Of a stretch of DNA of 64,000 nucleotides, positions 51,675-60,618 are shown piece after piece; the first letter of the stretch is position 1; the number at the start of each line of letters is the position of its first letter. A program made the position numbers and the translations under genes. The stretch comes from CAWHMN01 sp051001135. Its GTDB lineage: Bacteria; Acidobacteriota; Terriglobia; Terriglobales; Acidobacteriaceae. Under the pieces are notes generated by a model. The model had not been told where the DNA came from, searched no databases, and saw only the letters and a program-made list of their open reading frames with translations. The DNA lies in the NCBI GenBank assembly GCA_051001135.1, contig JBPCNO010000007.1, positions 1-64,000 of the forward strand, written 5' to 3'.

Positions 51675-52445
51675 ATGGCCGCGACCAAGCTCATCGACGA
51701 AAGCGAACTGGAAACGCTGGATCTGGAGGCGCTCGAATTTCAGACCCCGGCCCCGGGTGCACGCAAGTCCGGAGAGCTTTCGCCGTCCGCCCGAAAGATG
51801 CGCATGCTGAAGCGGCTGCACTGCGGCCTGAAGTATGAGCGAGCGGCGCGAGCGGAAGGTGCGCAGATCATCGCTGGCGTGGACGAAGTAGGACGCGGCG
51901 CGCTCTTCGGGCCGGTGGTGGCTGCGGCGGTGATCCTGCCCGAGGGCTGCCGCATACAGGGCCTGCGCGACAGCAAGCAACTGGAGCGAGAGGACCGCGA
52001 GCGGCTGGCGAAGATCGTCGAGCGCAAGGCGCTTGGCATTGCCATCGAGGAAGTCGATGCGGAGACCATCGACCGCGTCAATATCTATCAGGCATCGAAG
52101 CTGGCGATGATCCGCGCGGTCGTGCGCCTCGCGCCCGCGCCCGATCATCTGCTGATCGATGCGCTACGGCTCGACCTTGCGTGCCGACAGACGAGCATCA
52201 TCTACGGCGATTCGTTGAGTATCTCGATCGCCGCCGCGTCGGTGGTGGCGAAGGTCTATCGCGATCGCCGCATGTGCGAGTACCACGAGACCTATCCCCA
52301 GTACGGACTGCATTCGCATAAGGGCTACAGCACGCCGGAACACAAGCGCGCATTGGCCATTCACGGTCCGTGCCCGCTGCACCGCTTTACCTTCCGCCCA
52401 GTCGCGCAGCGATCGCTGCCGTGGGACTATCCATTTTCCTGCTGA
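51675..52445 (+). CDS. rnhB: Ribonuclease HII
   Basis: A 256-residue enzyme that cuts RNA in RNA-DNA hybrids at ribonucleotides. The core starts after a 65-residue extension, with the catalytic pair in AGVDEVGRG (Asp, Glu) and further acids in DHLLIDALRLDL and the YGDSLSISIAAASVVAKVYR region; HSHKGYSTPEH is typical. Length exceeds the family norm because of the N-terminal extension. No strong ribosome site; the ATG at 51675 is taken, GTG at 51663 is another option. It lies in the standard place after rplS, with a terminator between. Confidence 0.93.
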   Translation: MAATKLIDESELETLDLEALEFQTPAPGARKSGELSPSARKMRMLKRLHCGLKYERAARAEGAQIIAGVDEVGRGALFGPVVAAAVILPEGCRIQGLRDSKQLEREDRERLAKIVERKALGIAIEEVDAETIDRVNIYQASKLAMIRAVVRLAPAPDHLLIDALRLDLACRQTSIIYGDSLSISIAAASVVAKVYRDRRMCEYHETYPQYGLHSHKGYSTPEHKRALAIHGPCPLHRFTFRPVAQRSLPWDYPFSC

Positions 52446-52476
52446 CGACAGAATTCACTCGAGAGGAAGAGACCCT

Positions 52477-53232
52477 TTGGCCCTGCGGCTAATGTGTATT
52501 ACCGCACATCCGGATGATGAGAGCGGCGGTTTCGGCGGTGCGTTGCTGATAGCGCACCGGCAGAAGGTGGAGACGACGGTGATCTGCCTCACCGAAGGAC
52601 GCGCGGCTTCCAACCGCGGGAGCGCCCAGTCGGATGACGAACTTGCTGCCGCGCGCAAGCGGGAGTTTGAGGAATCCTGCGCGATTCTCGGGGTGACATA
52701 CCCGCATGTGTGGCAGTATCCGGACGGAGAACTGATGCACGAGCGTGGCTACGACGTGGTCAAGAAGCTGGTGCAATGCATGCGGGAGATGCGGCCGCAC
52801 ATTGTGCTGACCTTTGGCGGCGATGGCGGCCCCAATATCCATCGCGACCACGCCATGGCCGGCGTCTTCGCAACGCTGGCGTTTCACTGGTCGGGGCGTA
52901 GCTTCTTCGTACCGGAGCACCTCCAGAACGGACTCGGGCTTTGGGCGCCGCAGAAGCTCTACTACTCCTCGACCGAGTTCACCGTGACCAAGTTCACCGA
53001 GGAGGCGGCGGTGTCGCCGAAGACGACAGCGTCTCTGGTGCTGGAGCTCGGGGAGTTGAAGGAGATCAAACGGCGGGCGATCGAAGCCCATGGCACACAG
53101 CTTGTGTTGAGCAGGGCGGGCGAGTTGTACGAGAGATACGGCCATCAGGAGCACTATCTGCTGGCGGCGGCGCGCCGGCCGGAGCTGATGGGCAAAGAGA
53201 CCAGCCTGTTCGAGGGAATCGAAGAGGAGTAG
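52477..53232 (+). CDS. PIG-L family deacetylase
   Basis: A 251-residue zinc deacetylase of the LmbE/PIG-L type. The metal motifs are AHPDDES (His, Asp, Asp) near the start and HRDH near residue 125. Other parts are ICLTEGRAASNRGS, WQYPDGELMHERG and HIVLTFGGDGGPNIHRDHAM. Family members remove N-acetyl groups from GlcNAc-containing compounds (bacillithiol or mycothiol precursors, lipid heads); the substrate here is unknown. It begins with TTG at 52477 after GAGAGGAAG. Downstream is an exported regulatory-like protein, 44 bp away. Confidence 0.9.
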   Translation: MALRLMCITAHPDDESGGFGGALLIAHRQKVETTVICLTEGRAASNRGSAQSDDELAAARKREFEESCAILGVTYPHVWQYPDGELMHERGYDVVKKLVQCMREMRPHIVLTFGGDGGPNIHRDHAMAGVFATLAFHWSGRSFFVPEHLQNGLGLWAPQKLYYSSTEFTVTKFTEEAAVSPKTTASLVLELGELKEIKRRAIEAHGTQLVLSRAGELYERYGHQEHYLLAAARRPELMGKETSLFEGIEEE

Positions 53233-53276
53233 AAATCTAAAGAGGCGCGGAACGGAACGGCCATCGCGAAGGTGAC

Positions 53277-54362
53277 ATGCTCAGTACGCGACAACTCCGG
53301 CTTGGCTTTCTGCTTCTGCTCTGGGCAATAACTGCCGCCACAGCCGCTCGTGGTCAGTCGGGCGACAGTGGTTCGGCCAGCGAGGGCTCAGTCAGTGGAC
53401 ACGTGTACTGCGCGGACACGCAGAAGCCGGCCCGTTTTGCCTCCGTGCACATGAGAATGGCGACAACCGGCGCCCTCACCATCGGCCGCCGTTTCGGACA
53501 AGGCTCCTCCTTTGCCACAACCGGAGCGGACGGCAGCTTCATCGTGTCGAACCTGGCGCCGGGAGAGTATCTGGTGGACGCTTCCCTGCCCGGCTATCTG
53601 CAACCGTTGCGGGGCCTGGGAGGGGAAGACATCTCGCAGATGTCCCAGGCGGAGCAGGACAAGCTGCGCGCGTCGCTGACCAGGGTAACGGTGCTCCCCA
53701 ATCAAATTGTCACCGCCACGGTGACGATTTATCGAGGCGGCGTACTGAGCGGGGCGGTGAGCTTCGACGACGGAAGCCCGGCGCCGGGGGTGCCGGTGAT
53801 GGCGCAGAACGCGGATCCGGATGCCTCCACCGGGGCACAGAACAGCGAGGCCGATGCCCGGCACCTCTCCTACTCGGCGCAGACCGATGATCGTGGACAG
53901 TTCCGCGTCATCGGCGTACCGCCGGGGGTGTATACGCTCAAGGCGTGGCCGCGCAGCGACTTTCCGACCTTTCTGGGCAACACGGTGGCCGCGTCGCATG
54001 CGAAGAAGATCGCGTTGAACCGAAGCGAGGAGCGCACCGGCCTGGATATCCTGATACCGGTCGTCGGCCTGCACCATGTGAGTGGTTCGGTCGTAGCGCA
54101 GCGGGACGGGCGCGTGGTGGCGCACGCGCCGGTGGAGTTGCGGCTGGCGGACGAGAACGGCGGTCCGCAGGTAACCACGATTACGGGGGCGGATGGCAGT
54201 TTCAACTTCGCCACCGTGCCAGACGGCAAGTACGCGGTGGAGGTCAGCGGGGCCTACGATCCGGCAACCGGAGCGCGGTTCGGTCCGGCAACCGTCACTA
54301 CCGATGTGAGCGGCAGTGATCTGGCCGACGTGGTCGTCAGTGTGCCATCCATGACGAACTGA
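53277..54362 (+). CDS. Exported protein with carboxypeptidase-regulatory-like repeats
   Basis: A 361-residue exported protein with a signal peptide (LGFLLLLWAITAATAARG) and about three beta-sandwich repeats of the carboxypeptidase-regulatory/CNA-B-like type: GSVSGHVYCADTQKPARFAS to DGSFIVSNLAPGEYLVDASL; GGVLSGAVSFDDGSPAPGVP to RGQFRVIGVPPGVYTLKAW; and HHVSGSVVAQRDGRVVAHAP to DGSFNFATVPDGKYAVEV. No peptidase motif. Such proteins are surface-located, perhaps binding carbohydrate or other proteins. It follows the deacetylase gene by 44 bp. Confidence 0.85.
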   Translation: MLSTRQLRLGFLLLLWAITAATAARGQSGDSGSASEGSVSGHVYCADTQKPARFASVHMRMATTGALTIGRRFGQGSSFATTGADGSFIVSNLAPGEYLVDASLPGYLQPLRGLGGEDISQMSQAEQDKLRASLTRVTVLPNQIVTATVTIYRGGVLSGAVSFDDGSPAPGVPVMAQNADPDASTGAQNSEADARHLSYSAQTDDRGQFRVIGVPPGVYTLKAWPRSDFPTFLGNTVAASHAKKIALNRSEERTGLDILIPVVGLHHVSGSVVAQRDGRVVAHAPVELRLADENGGPQVTTITGADGSFNFATVPDGKYAVEVSGAYDPATGARFGPATVTTDVSGSDLADVVVSVPSMTN

Positions 54363-54400
54363 TGTTTCTCCCTTGAGTAGTCGGAATTCCGCAGAAAACC

Positions 54401-54433
54401 AAAACAGATCCTTCGACTGCGCTCAGGCTGACA
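54401..54433 (-). repeat. Dispersed 3'-end repeat, copy 4
   Basis: Minus strand: TGTCAGCCTGAGCGCAGTCG then AAGGATCTGTT. It begins 8 bp beyond the stop of msrQ (54441), between convergent genes. Confidence 0.85.
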
Positions 54434-54440
54434 CCCGCGC

Positions 54441-55073
54441 TTAAGCGTTTACGCGCGCCGGCCTGCTACGCGCCTGGCGGCGGCGAGCGTCTACCAGCAT
54501 CCACACCGGCCGCGCAGCGAGCAGCAGAGTGAGGACGATCGTGATCTTCACCGGGCTCAGAACGCCCGTCTTCACGATCCACCAGTAGTGGATGACTCCG
54601 GCGATCGCGGCCAGGTAGGCCAGACGATGCAGGCGCTGCCAACGTTTGCCCAGCTTGCGGATCGACCATTTGGTGGAGGTGAGGGCGAGCGGCAGCAGCA
54701 GTAGCCAGGCTGTGAACCCGACGATGATGTAGCGGCGTTTGGTCAGGTCGTCAACGATGGTGGCCCAATCGAAATTGGCGTAGAGCTTGAGATAGACCAG
54801 CAGGTGCAGACACACATAGAAGAAGGCGTAGAGCCCCAGCATGCGGCGGAAACGAATCATCCACGCGAGCTTGACCGACAGACGGCGCACCGGTGTGATA
54901 GCCAGCGAGATGACCAGGATGCGCAGCGCGGCGAAGCCGGTGCCGTGCGCGATGGTCGCGGTGGGGTCGGGTCCGAGCGTGCTCCTCCAGACATCGAAGC
55001 CCAGGATGGCGAGGGGCACCAGGCACGCGATATGCACCGGCACCTTGAGTGCGACGATAGCTCGATTCGACAT
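54441..55073 (-). CDS. msrQ: MsrQ heme-binding membrane subunit
   Basis: A 210-residue b-type-heme membrane protein that feeds electrons from the quinone pool to MsrP. It has about six TM helices with the family motifs RILVISLAITPVRRL, MIRFRRMLGLYAFFYVCLHL, RRYIIVGFTAWLLLLPLALT, KWSIRKLGKRWQRLHRLAYL and HYWWIVKTG; the His residues in these helices are the likely heme ligands. The ATG at 55073 gives the usual N-terminus; the frame reads upstream without support. It follows msrP by 92 bp on the same strand. Confidence 0.93.
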   Translation of the reverse strand: MSNRAIVALKVPVHIACLVPLAILGFDVWRSTLGPDPTATIAHGTGFAALRILVISLAITPVRRLSVKLAWMIRFRRMLGLYAFFYVCLHLLVYLKLYANFDWATIVDDLTKRRYIIVGFTAWLLLLPLALTSTKWSIRKLGKRWQRLHRLAYLAAIAGVIHYWWIVKTGVLSPVKITIVLTLLLAARPVWMLVDARRRQARSRPARVNA

Positions 55074-55165
55074 GATGGAAGAGATGCTTTCCGCTGCTGA
55101 CCGTTCACTGCCAGGCAGAGGGATGCGCGCGTTGCACTCGCTCGCATACGCCTGCCGGTTCAGCC

Positions 55166-56137
55166 TTAGTAATACTTCTTGAGATCCATGCCTTTGTACA
55201 AGCCGGCGACCTGATCGCCATAGCCGTTGAACATTAGCGTTGTCTGCCGCTGCTTGAAGAGCGATGCGCCGATACGCCGTTCTGTCTTCTGGCTCCAGCG
55301 AGGATGGTCTACGCTGGGGTTCACATTGGAGTAGAAGCCGTACTCGTCGGGGGCGAGCATCTGCCATGTCGTCTGCGGCTGCTCGTCGGTGAAGTGAACG
55401 CGGACGATCGACTTGGCCGACTTGAAACCGTATTTCCAGGGCACGATCACGCGCACCGGCGCGCCATCCTGGTTGGGCAGCGTTTCGCCGTAAAGGCCGA
55501 AGGTGAGCAGGGTGAGCGGATGCATCGCCTCGTCCATGCGCAGGCCTTCGGAGTAGGGCCAGTGGATGTTGGACTCACCCATCTCCGGCTCCTGCCTGGG
55601 ATCGGCGAGGGACAGGAACTGCACGTATTTCGCGCCGCTGAGCGGCTCGCATTGCTTGATGAACTCCGACAGCGAATACCCTGCCCAGGGAATCACCATG
55701 CTCCAAGCCTCGACGCAGCGGAAGCGATAGACGCGCTCCTCCATTGGCTTCAGCTTCAACAGGCTGTCGATGTCGACGGTCTTCTTCTTTTTCACCAGGC
55801 CGGTAACGTCCACTGACCATGGCCGGGTCTTGAGTGAGCCGGAGTTCTGCGCCGGGTCGCCCTTGTTGGTGCCAAACTCGTAGAAGTTGTTGTAGTGGGT
55901 GATGTCCTGATAGGAGGTGAGCGTCTCGCCGGTGGTGGAGAGCGGGCTCTTTACCGTCTGCAGCTTGGTCCCGGCGTGCACCGCCTGGGTGGGATCGACG
56001 ATGCGGGCTACACGCTCGGCGCCGAGGGCGATTACGCCGGCAGCCGCGGCTCCAGCGAGAAAGGTGCGCCGGTTGAAATAGTCTGCCTTCGAGGTGATCT
56101 CAGACGACGGGATGGCGGGCGGCTTGCGTAACAGCAT
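55166..56137 (-). CDS. msrP: MsrP, periplasmic methionine-sulfoxide reductase catalytic subunit
   Basis: A 323-residue molybdopterin enzyme that repairs oxidised methionines in periplasmic proteins. The N-terminus has a twin-arginine export signal, NRRTFLAGAAAAGVIALGAE. The cofactor Cys is in YRFRCVEAWSMVIPWAGYSL, and other family parts are HYNNFYEFGTNKGDPAQNSG, DQDGAP-type loop LPNQDGAPVRVIVPWKYGFK and DLKKYY at the end. It is the first gene of msrPQ. Direct repeats at 56311 and 56353 upstream may be its regulatory region. Full length. Confidence 0.95.
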   Translation of the reverse strand: MLLRKPPAIPSSEITSKADYFNRRTFLAGAAAAGVIALGAERVARIVDPTQAVHAGTKLQTVKSPLSTTGETLTSYQDITHYNNFYEFGTNKGDPAQNSGSLKTRPWSVDVTGLVKKKKTVDIDSLLKLKPMEERVYRFRCVEAWSMVIPWAGYSLSEFIKQCEPLSGAKYVQFLSLADPRQEPEMGESNIHWPYSEGLRMDEAMHPLTLLTFGLYGETLPNQDGAPVRVIVPWKYGFKSAKSIVRVHFTDEQPQTTWQMLAPDEYGFYSNVNPSVDHPRWSQKTERRIGASLFKQRQTTLMFNGYGDQVAGLYKGMDLKKYY

Positions 56138-56310
56138 GATGATGGTTCCCCTCTACGGTGAGACGTTCGATCGCCGCGCCGGTTACAGGCAGCGGTCGAA
56201 TCAGTGTTGGCTGGATCGTTATGGGCTCAATGATGGTACGCACCAGACGGACGGACGGATGGATGGGCTTGTTCGCCAGCGCCGACCCCACCCTACCCCG
56301 GGTATAAATT

Positions 56311-56369
56311 CTCTAAATTTCTCTATCCAAAAGACTTAAGCCGTGGGTGGTGCTCTAAATTCCTCTATC
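56311..56369 (-). promoter_or_regulatory. Two near-identical 17-bp sites 42 bp apart upstream of msrP
   Basis: CTCTAAATTTCTCTATC at 56311-56327 and CTCTAAATTCCTCTATC at 56353-56369 differ at one base and start 42 bp apart, four helical turns. They are AT-rich against the GC-rich background and lie 174-232 bp upstream of msrP, with no other gene start near. They look like paired protein-binding sites. Confidence 0.6.
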
Positions 56370-56560
56370 ATTGAACTTACGGCCAAATTACTGCAAACGA
56401 AAGAGTTAGGAAATCCGATGAGTATGGAGGTGGCGTTCGAAACAGCCTCTATTTCCAGCGTAGCGGTTCAGGAGTAAAGGTACGCCAGGCGGGACGTGAC
56501 GAAGGTCATAGGCCGACAGGCGGGAGCTTGCGATGTTCCCCGCGTGGAGCCAAGATGCTG

Positions 56561-56645
56561 AAACGCAGGTCCCTTCGACTACGCTCCGGGCAAGCTCTTC
56601 GGCTCGCAATCTGCGCTTTGCGCAGACTGCTCGTTCAGGATGACG
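56561..56645 (-). repeat. Dispersed 3'-end repeat, copy 5 (long form)
   Basis: Minus strand starts GTCATCCTGAACGAGCAGTC and has an extended middle; ends CGAAGGGACCTGCG. It is the more distant of two copies between the ADOP gene stop and msrP. Confidence 0.75.
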
Positions 56646-56694
56646 ATGGATTGTTTAGGAATTAACGACTCGTGACACCAGCGAGCTTCTGTTT

Positions 56695-56722
56695 GGATTC
56701 TTCGCTGCGCTCAGAATGACGA
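56695..56722 (-). repeat. Dispersed 3'-end repeat, copy 6
   Basis: Minus strand: CGTCATTCTGAGCGCAGCGA then AGAATCC. It begins 15 bp beyond the stop of the ADOP gene (56738). Confidence 0.85.
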
Positions 56723-56737
56723 GCGCTATACATTTGG

Positions 56738-59204
56738 TTATTCCGCGCGTAGCGCCTCCATGGGATCGACACGCATGGCACGTCGCGCCGGAATATAACA
56801 GGCCAGCAGGACGATCGCCACGAGTGCGAGCGAGACGGTCAAGTAGGTTGCTGGATCGGTCCCACTGACGACGATGAAGCTGCGCATCAGACGGGCAACG
56901 CCGAGGGATGCGGCAATGCCGCCCGCGAGACCGAAGCCCAGAATGACCAGCCCCTGTCTGTAGACCATCTTCCATATATCTGAATGCTGCGCACCCAGCG
57001 CCATGCGAATGCCGATCTCATTTGTTTTCTGGCTGACGACATAGGAGAGGACGCCATAGACGCCGACGATGGCGAGAATGAGCCCCAGTGTTCCCATGAT
57101 TCCGCCGAGCGCAGCAGCGAACTGATAGAAAAGCAGCCCAAGGGGAGTGTAGAGAGCATCGTGCAGCGTTTTAACCTCGAAGACAGGCAGATTGGGAGCC
57201 ATAGTACGGATGGTGCGCTCGACCTCCGGAATCATCGCCGAAGGTTCGCCTTTGGTGCGCAATTCGAGCGCCTCCAGAGAATTCTGCGCATAGTTTTGCA
57301 GGAAAGGGACATAGAAGTACGGCGGGATTGCTCCGGTTACACCTTGATAACGCGCGTCTTGAGCGACGCCGACCACGTGCATGGTATGCGTGGAATCGCC
57401 GCCCATCTTGAACTGTTTGCCGATGGGGTTATGGTTGGGCCAGAATTTTTTCGCCATCGATTGGCTGACGATGGCGACATGGGGATTTTTTTCATCATCG
57501 GACTCGGTGAAGGAACGGCCCCGTAGCAGTGGAATCTGCATGGTGCGGAAATAATCCGGGGAGATGATGTTGTACGCGACGGAGGGTGCGGGCTGCCCCG
57601 GCGGAGGTTGATAGCCGTCGACGGAGAGGGTGTCAACGGCGCCGTTGACGAGGCTCATGGGAACGATTCCGGCACTGGCGGCAGACACGACGCCGGGGAG
57701 GGAGCGGACGCGGTCAAGGAGAGTCTCATAGAAGTCGCGGCTTTGCGGATCGCTGTAGCCGATTTCGCTGGGATCCATGGTGAGGGTGAGAACGTGGAAC
57801 GGATTGAATCCAAAATCCGTGTGTCCCACCTGGGTGGCTGCGGGTGAAGAGTCCGGCGATGATGAGCAGCATGAGCGCACTACCCATCTGCAGTATGACG
57901 AGCGCGTCGCGGAATCTGCTTTTGCCGCCAGTAACGCCGCGGCCTCCTTCGTGGAGGACAAGGTTGAGGTTGGCGCGGGAGAGGCGCATGGCCGGAACGA
58001 TGCCGACCATGGCGCCGGCGAGCATAGCCACGCCTGCGGAGAAGGCGAAGACATCCCAATCAAAGCCGAAATTCAGGTAGACAGGCAGATCGGTATGGAA
58101 GTTTATGGAGCTGAGCAGAGAACTTCCCCAGAGGCCCAGCGCGATACCTGCCGCTCCCCCGAAACATGCCAGCAGTAGACTCTCCGTCAACATCTGGCGG
58201 ATGAGACGCGAACGCTGCGCGCCGAGCGCCGAGCGAATCACCATTTCGCGTTCACGGACGCTGGCGCGCACGAGCAAAAGATTAGCCACATTCACGCAGG
58301 CCAGCAGCAGAACCAAACCGGCGATTCCAAGGAACAGGGCTGAAACAACACCGATATTGTTCCGCGGATCGAATCCCGTTCTGCCGGCGGCGATGGGGAA
58401 ACTTTGTAAGACGGCGTCTTTTTCTGTGCTGGGATACTCGGAGGAAAAGCGCTGGGCCACTACGGCGAGCGTGGTGTTGGCCTGCTGGAGGGATATTACC
58501 GGCCGCAGGCGGCCATAGAGGCGCAACCCGCGGCTGGTGCGTTTGTTCCAGATGTCCAGCGGGGTGTTTTCCATGGTGACCGCCATTGCCAGCGGAAGGT
58601 ATGCCTGTGCGCCCATGATGGTGTCGAGGCCATGAAAGTTTGCCGGGGCAACACCGATGATGGCGATGGGATGGCCGCCAAGTGAGATTTGGCGTCCGAC
58701 AATATTCGGATCACCCGCGAAGTGCCGCTTCCAATAACCGTAACTGAGGACCGCGACCGGATCGGCGCCCGGAGTTTGGCCTTCAGACGGCAGAAAGAAA
58801 CGTCCGAGGAACGGCCGGATGCCGAGTGTAGAAAAGTCATTTCCGCTGACGTAATCGGTAAGAATGCGGTCCGGCTGGCTGCCTTGCACGGCTAAACCAT
58901 CCAAGCCGAACTGCTCGGCGATCAGCCCAGAAAAGACATTCCTGGTCTGGTCAGTGAGGTCGTGGTATTCAGGCAGCGAAAAGTTCGGCTGCCAGGGTCC
59001 ACTCTTCTGCTGAAAGCCGAGGACCGCCAGCCGGCTTTCGTCGCGCACATGCAGCGAACTGAATAAAAGCCCGTTGACCACGCTGAAGATGGCTGTATTA
59101 ATGCCTATGCCGAGCGCCAGCGTGCCAATGGCGATCAGGGCAAAGGTGGGCGCCTTGCGCAACTGGCGGAGTGCGTGGCGTAGATCCTGCAGGAAAGACA
59201 GCAT
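56738..59204 (-). pseudogene. ADOP/MacB-like ABC permease with a frameshift
   Basis: Two overlapping frames make one gene. From the ATG at 59204 the first gives DLRHALRQLRKAPTFALIAI, a MacB-PCD periplasmic domain (LSYGYWKRHFAGDPNIVGRQ) and a first FtsX set of TM helices to LMLLIIAGLFTRS near 57840. There a single extra base shifts the frame; the rest of the protein (VGHTDFGFNPFHVLTLTMDP, a second PCD and the last FtsX TM set ending in ARRAMRVDPMEALRAE) continues in the other frame. Total length is 822 codons plus one base, the size of duplicated orphan permeases of this phylum. Translation as read gives a truncated half. A sequencing error cannot be excluded. Confidence 0.88.
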
Positions 59205-59451
59205 CCGGATACCTCTCTGGCGAAGCTGCGAACTGCCTGCATCGTGTGCACGCGCATTGCCAGAGAAGTGTGCCTTTCAAGTTGCTGATTCGCAGTTAGT
59301 TGCGCAGCTCTTGAAAGATTGGGTTAATCCAAAGTGTCTGCATCTTCGAAAACCGGTGTCCGCGAATGAACATCAGATGTCGGACTATGAGCGGATTCTG
59401 CAGGGACTCTTCATTCCAAGGGGTGCCGCAAACCTCCAAAAACTTACGACC

Positions 59452-60303
59452 TCAGAAGCGGTAGTAGAGGCCGATGGTGGGCTCGCTTGCCGTGCGCAGG
59501 CGATGGGTATTGAGGCTGAGCAGGCCGAAGTCGGGGCTCTTGGCCTTTACGCCGCGGTATTGCAGGCGCAGACCGATGCGCTCGTACAGATGCGGGATAT
59601 TCACGCCCAACCCATAGACAAACGCGGGAGAGGCCACGGTGGTGGGTTTTTCGCCGGTAGAGATGGTGGTGTTGGCGGGGGTCTGGACGACCGCTCCTGC
59701 GCCGATAGTGGCGAAGGCCTGTACGCCCCCGAGCGGCGGCGCCTGCAACAGATAGGCGGCACTGAACTCGTTCATACCGTGGGCCACGGGGTTGGCGCGG
59801 TTGTAAGTGTCGGTGAAGCGGGTGTAGCCGTAATTCAGTTCATAGCCGAGCCATGGCTTGACGGCCTGGCGGAAGCTCAACAGGCCGCCGCCGGACTTCG
59901 TCGCCCGCTGCAGGATGAAGTTGCTGTTCACATCGCGCGAGATCTGGGCGAATCCGCTGATGGCCAGATCGCGCTGGCGGGGAGACACCTCGACGGTGTA
60001 CGCGGCCTGGTGAACGCCCGAGTTGGATGCACTTGCCTGGGATGCGCTGGAGCTGGAGGCAGAAGGCGCAGGAGCGGAAGCAGCCGGTGTGGGAGCAGCG
60101 GGAGGGGGAGCAGTGGGCGCTTCCTGCGCCCAAGCCCCCATGGCGCCAGCCAGCAGCACGCAGCAGGCTGTAGCGATCAGAAGGCCGGGGATACGAAAAC
60201 CGTGAACGCGCTGAAGCGGAGATGAAAACGTAAATGAAAACGAGGATGAAAACGGGGATGAAATTGTTCTCTGCTGAACTGCCGTGCTCTTCGCTGGAGC
60301 CAT
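59452..60303 (-). CDS. Outer-membrane beta-barrel protein with Pro/Ala-rich linker
   Basis: A 283-residue exported protein. A hydrophobic signal segment (IPGLLIATACCVLLAGAMGA, cleaved at AWAQ) is preceded by a Ser-rich N-terminal tail of uncertain reality, since the coding start is not clear. Then comes a Pro/Ala/Ser linker (EAPTAPPPAAPTPAASAPAP), and a barrel of about eight strands: KPWLGYELNYGYTRFTDTYN, GGVQAFATIGAGAVVQTP, AFVYGLGVNIPHLYERIGLR, ending in the outer-membrane strand PTIGLYYRF. It resembles OmpA/OmpX-like small barrels. The 5' coding region includes imperfect 12-bp repeats encoding Ser/Phe. Function unknown. Confidence 0.8.
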   Translation of the reverse strand: MAPAKSTAVQQRTISSPFSSSFSFTFSSPLQRVHGFRIPGLLIATACCVLLAGAMGAWAQEAPTAPPPAAPTPAASAPAPSASSSSASQASASNSGVHQAAYTVEVSPRQRDLAISGFAQISRDVNSNFILQRATKSGGGLLSFRQAVKPWLGYELNYGYTRFTDTYNRANPVAHGMNEFSAAYLLQAPPLGGVQAFATIGAGAVVQTPANTTISTGEKPTTVASPAFVYGLGVNIPHLYERIGLRLQYRGVKAKSPDFGLLSLNTHRLRTASEPTIGLYYRF

Positions 60304-60618
60304 CTACACTTTGCTTTCTTCGGCCAAGCAGGCATGTCTTCCATCCTTGCGCTGGGAACCGATGGGGAATCTGTCTCCCCATTGTATTTGTCTTTCGTCC
60401 ATTTTTCCCCGATGGGGGCCTCGCTTCTCCTGGCCAGGTGACCCGGTGCGAAGGCAGGCTGGCGGCGACGGGTGTATACAGAAGGCGCCTGGATTTTAGG
60501 GGCGATCAACAACCGTCACGGCAAACTTCCCTTCCAACAGCCTGACGCGACCAAAGCATTGCGCTCCATGAGAGCGAAGCGCAGGACCTCGGAGCGAATG
60601 AAAAGAGGAAAGAACAGT
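60304..60618. other. Intergenic region before the hydratase gene
   Basis: Just over 300 bp between divergent genes. The hydratase frame is open through part of it (from 60472), but that part lacks family features. No RNA or terminator seen. Confidence 0.35.

Larger units (their letters stand above)
56138..56737. other. Intergenic region between msrP and the ADOP permease
   Basis: About 600 bp without a convincing gene. It contains two direct repeats (56311 and 56353) and two copies of the dispersed repeat (56561 and 56695). Confidence 0.5.
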
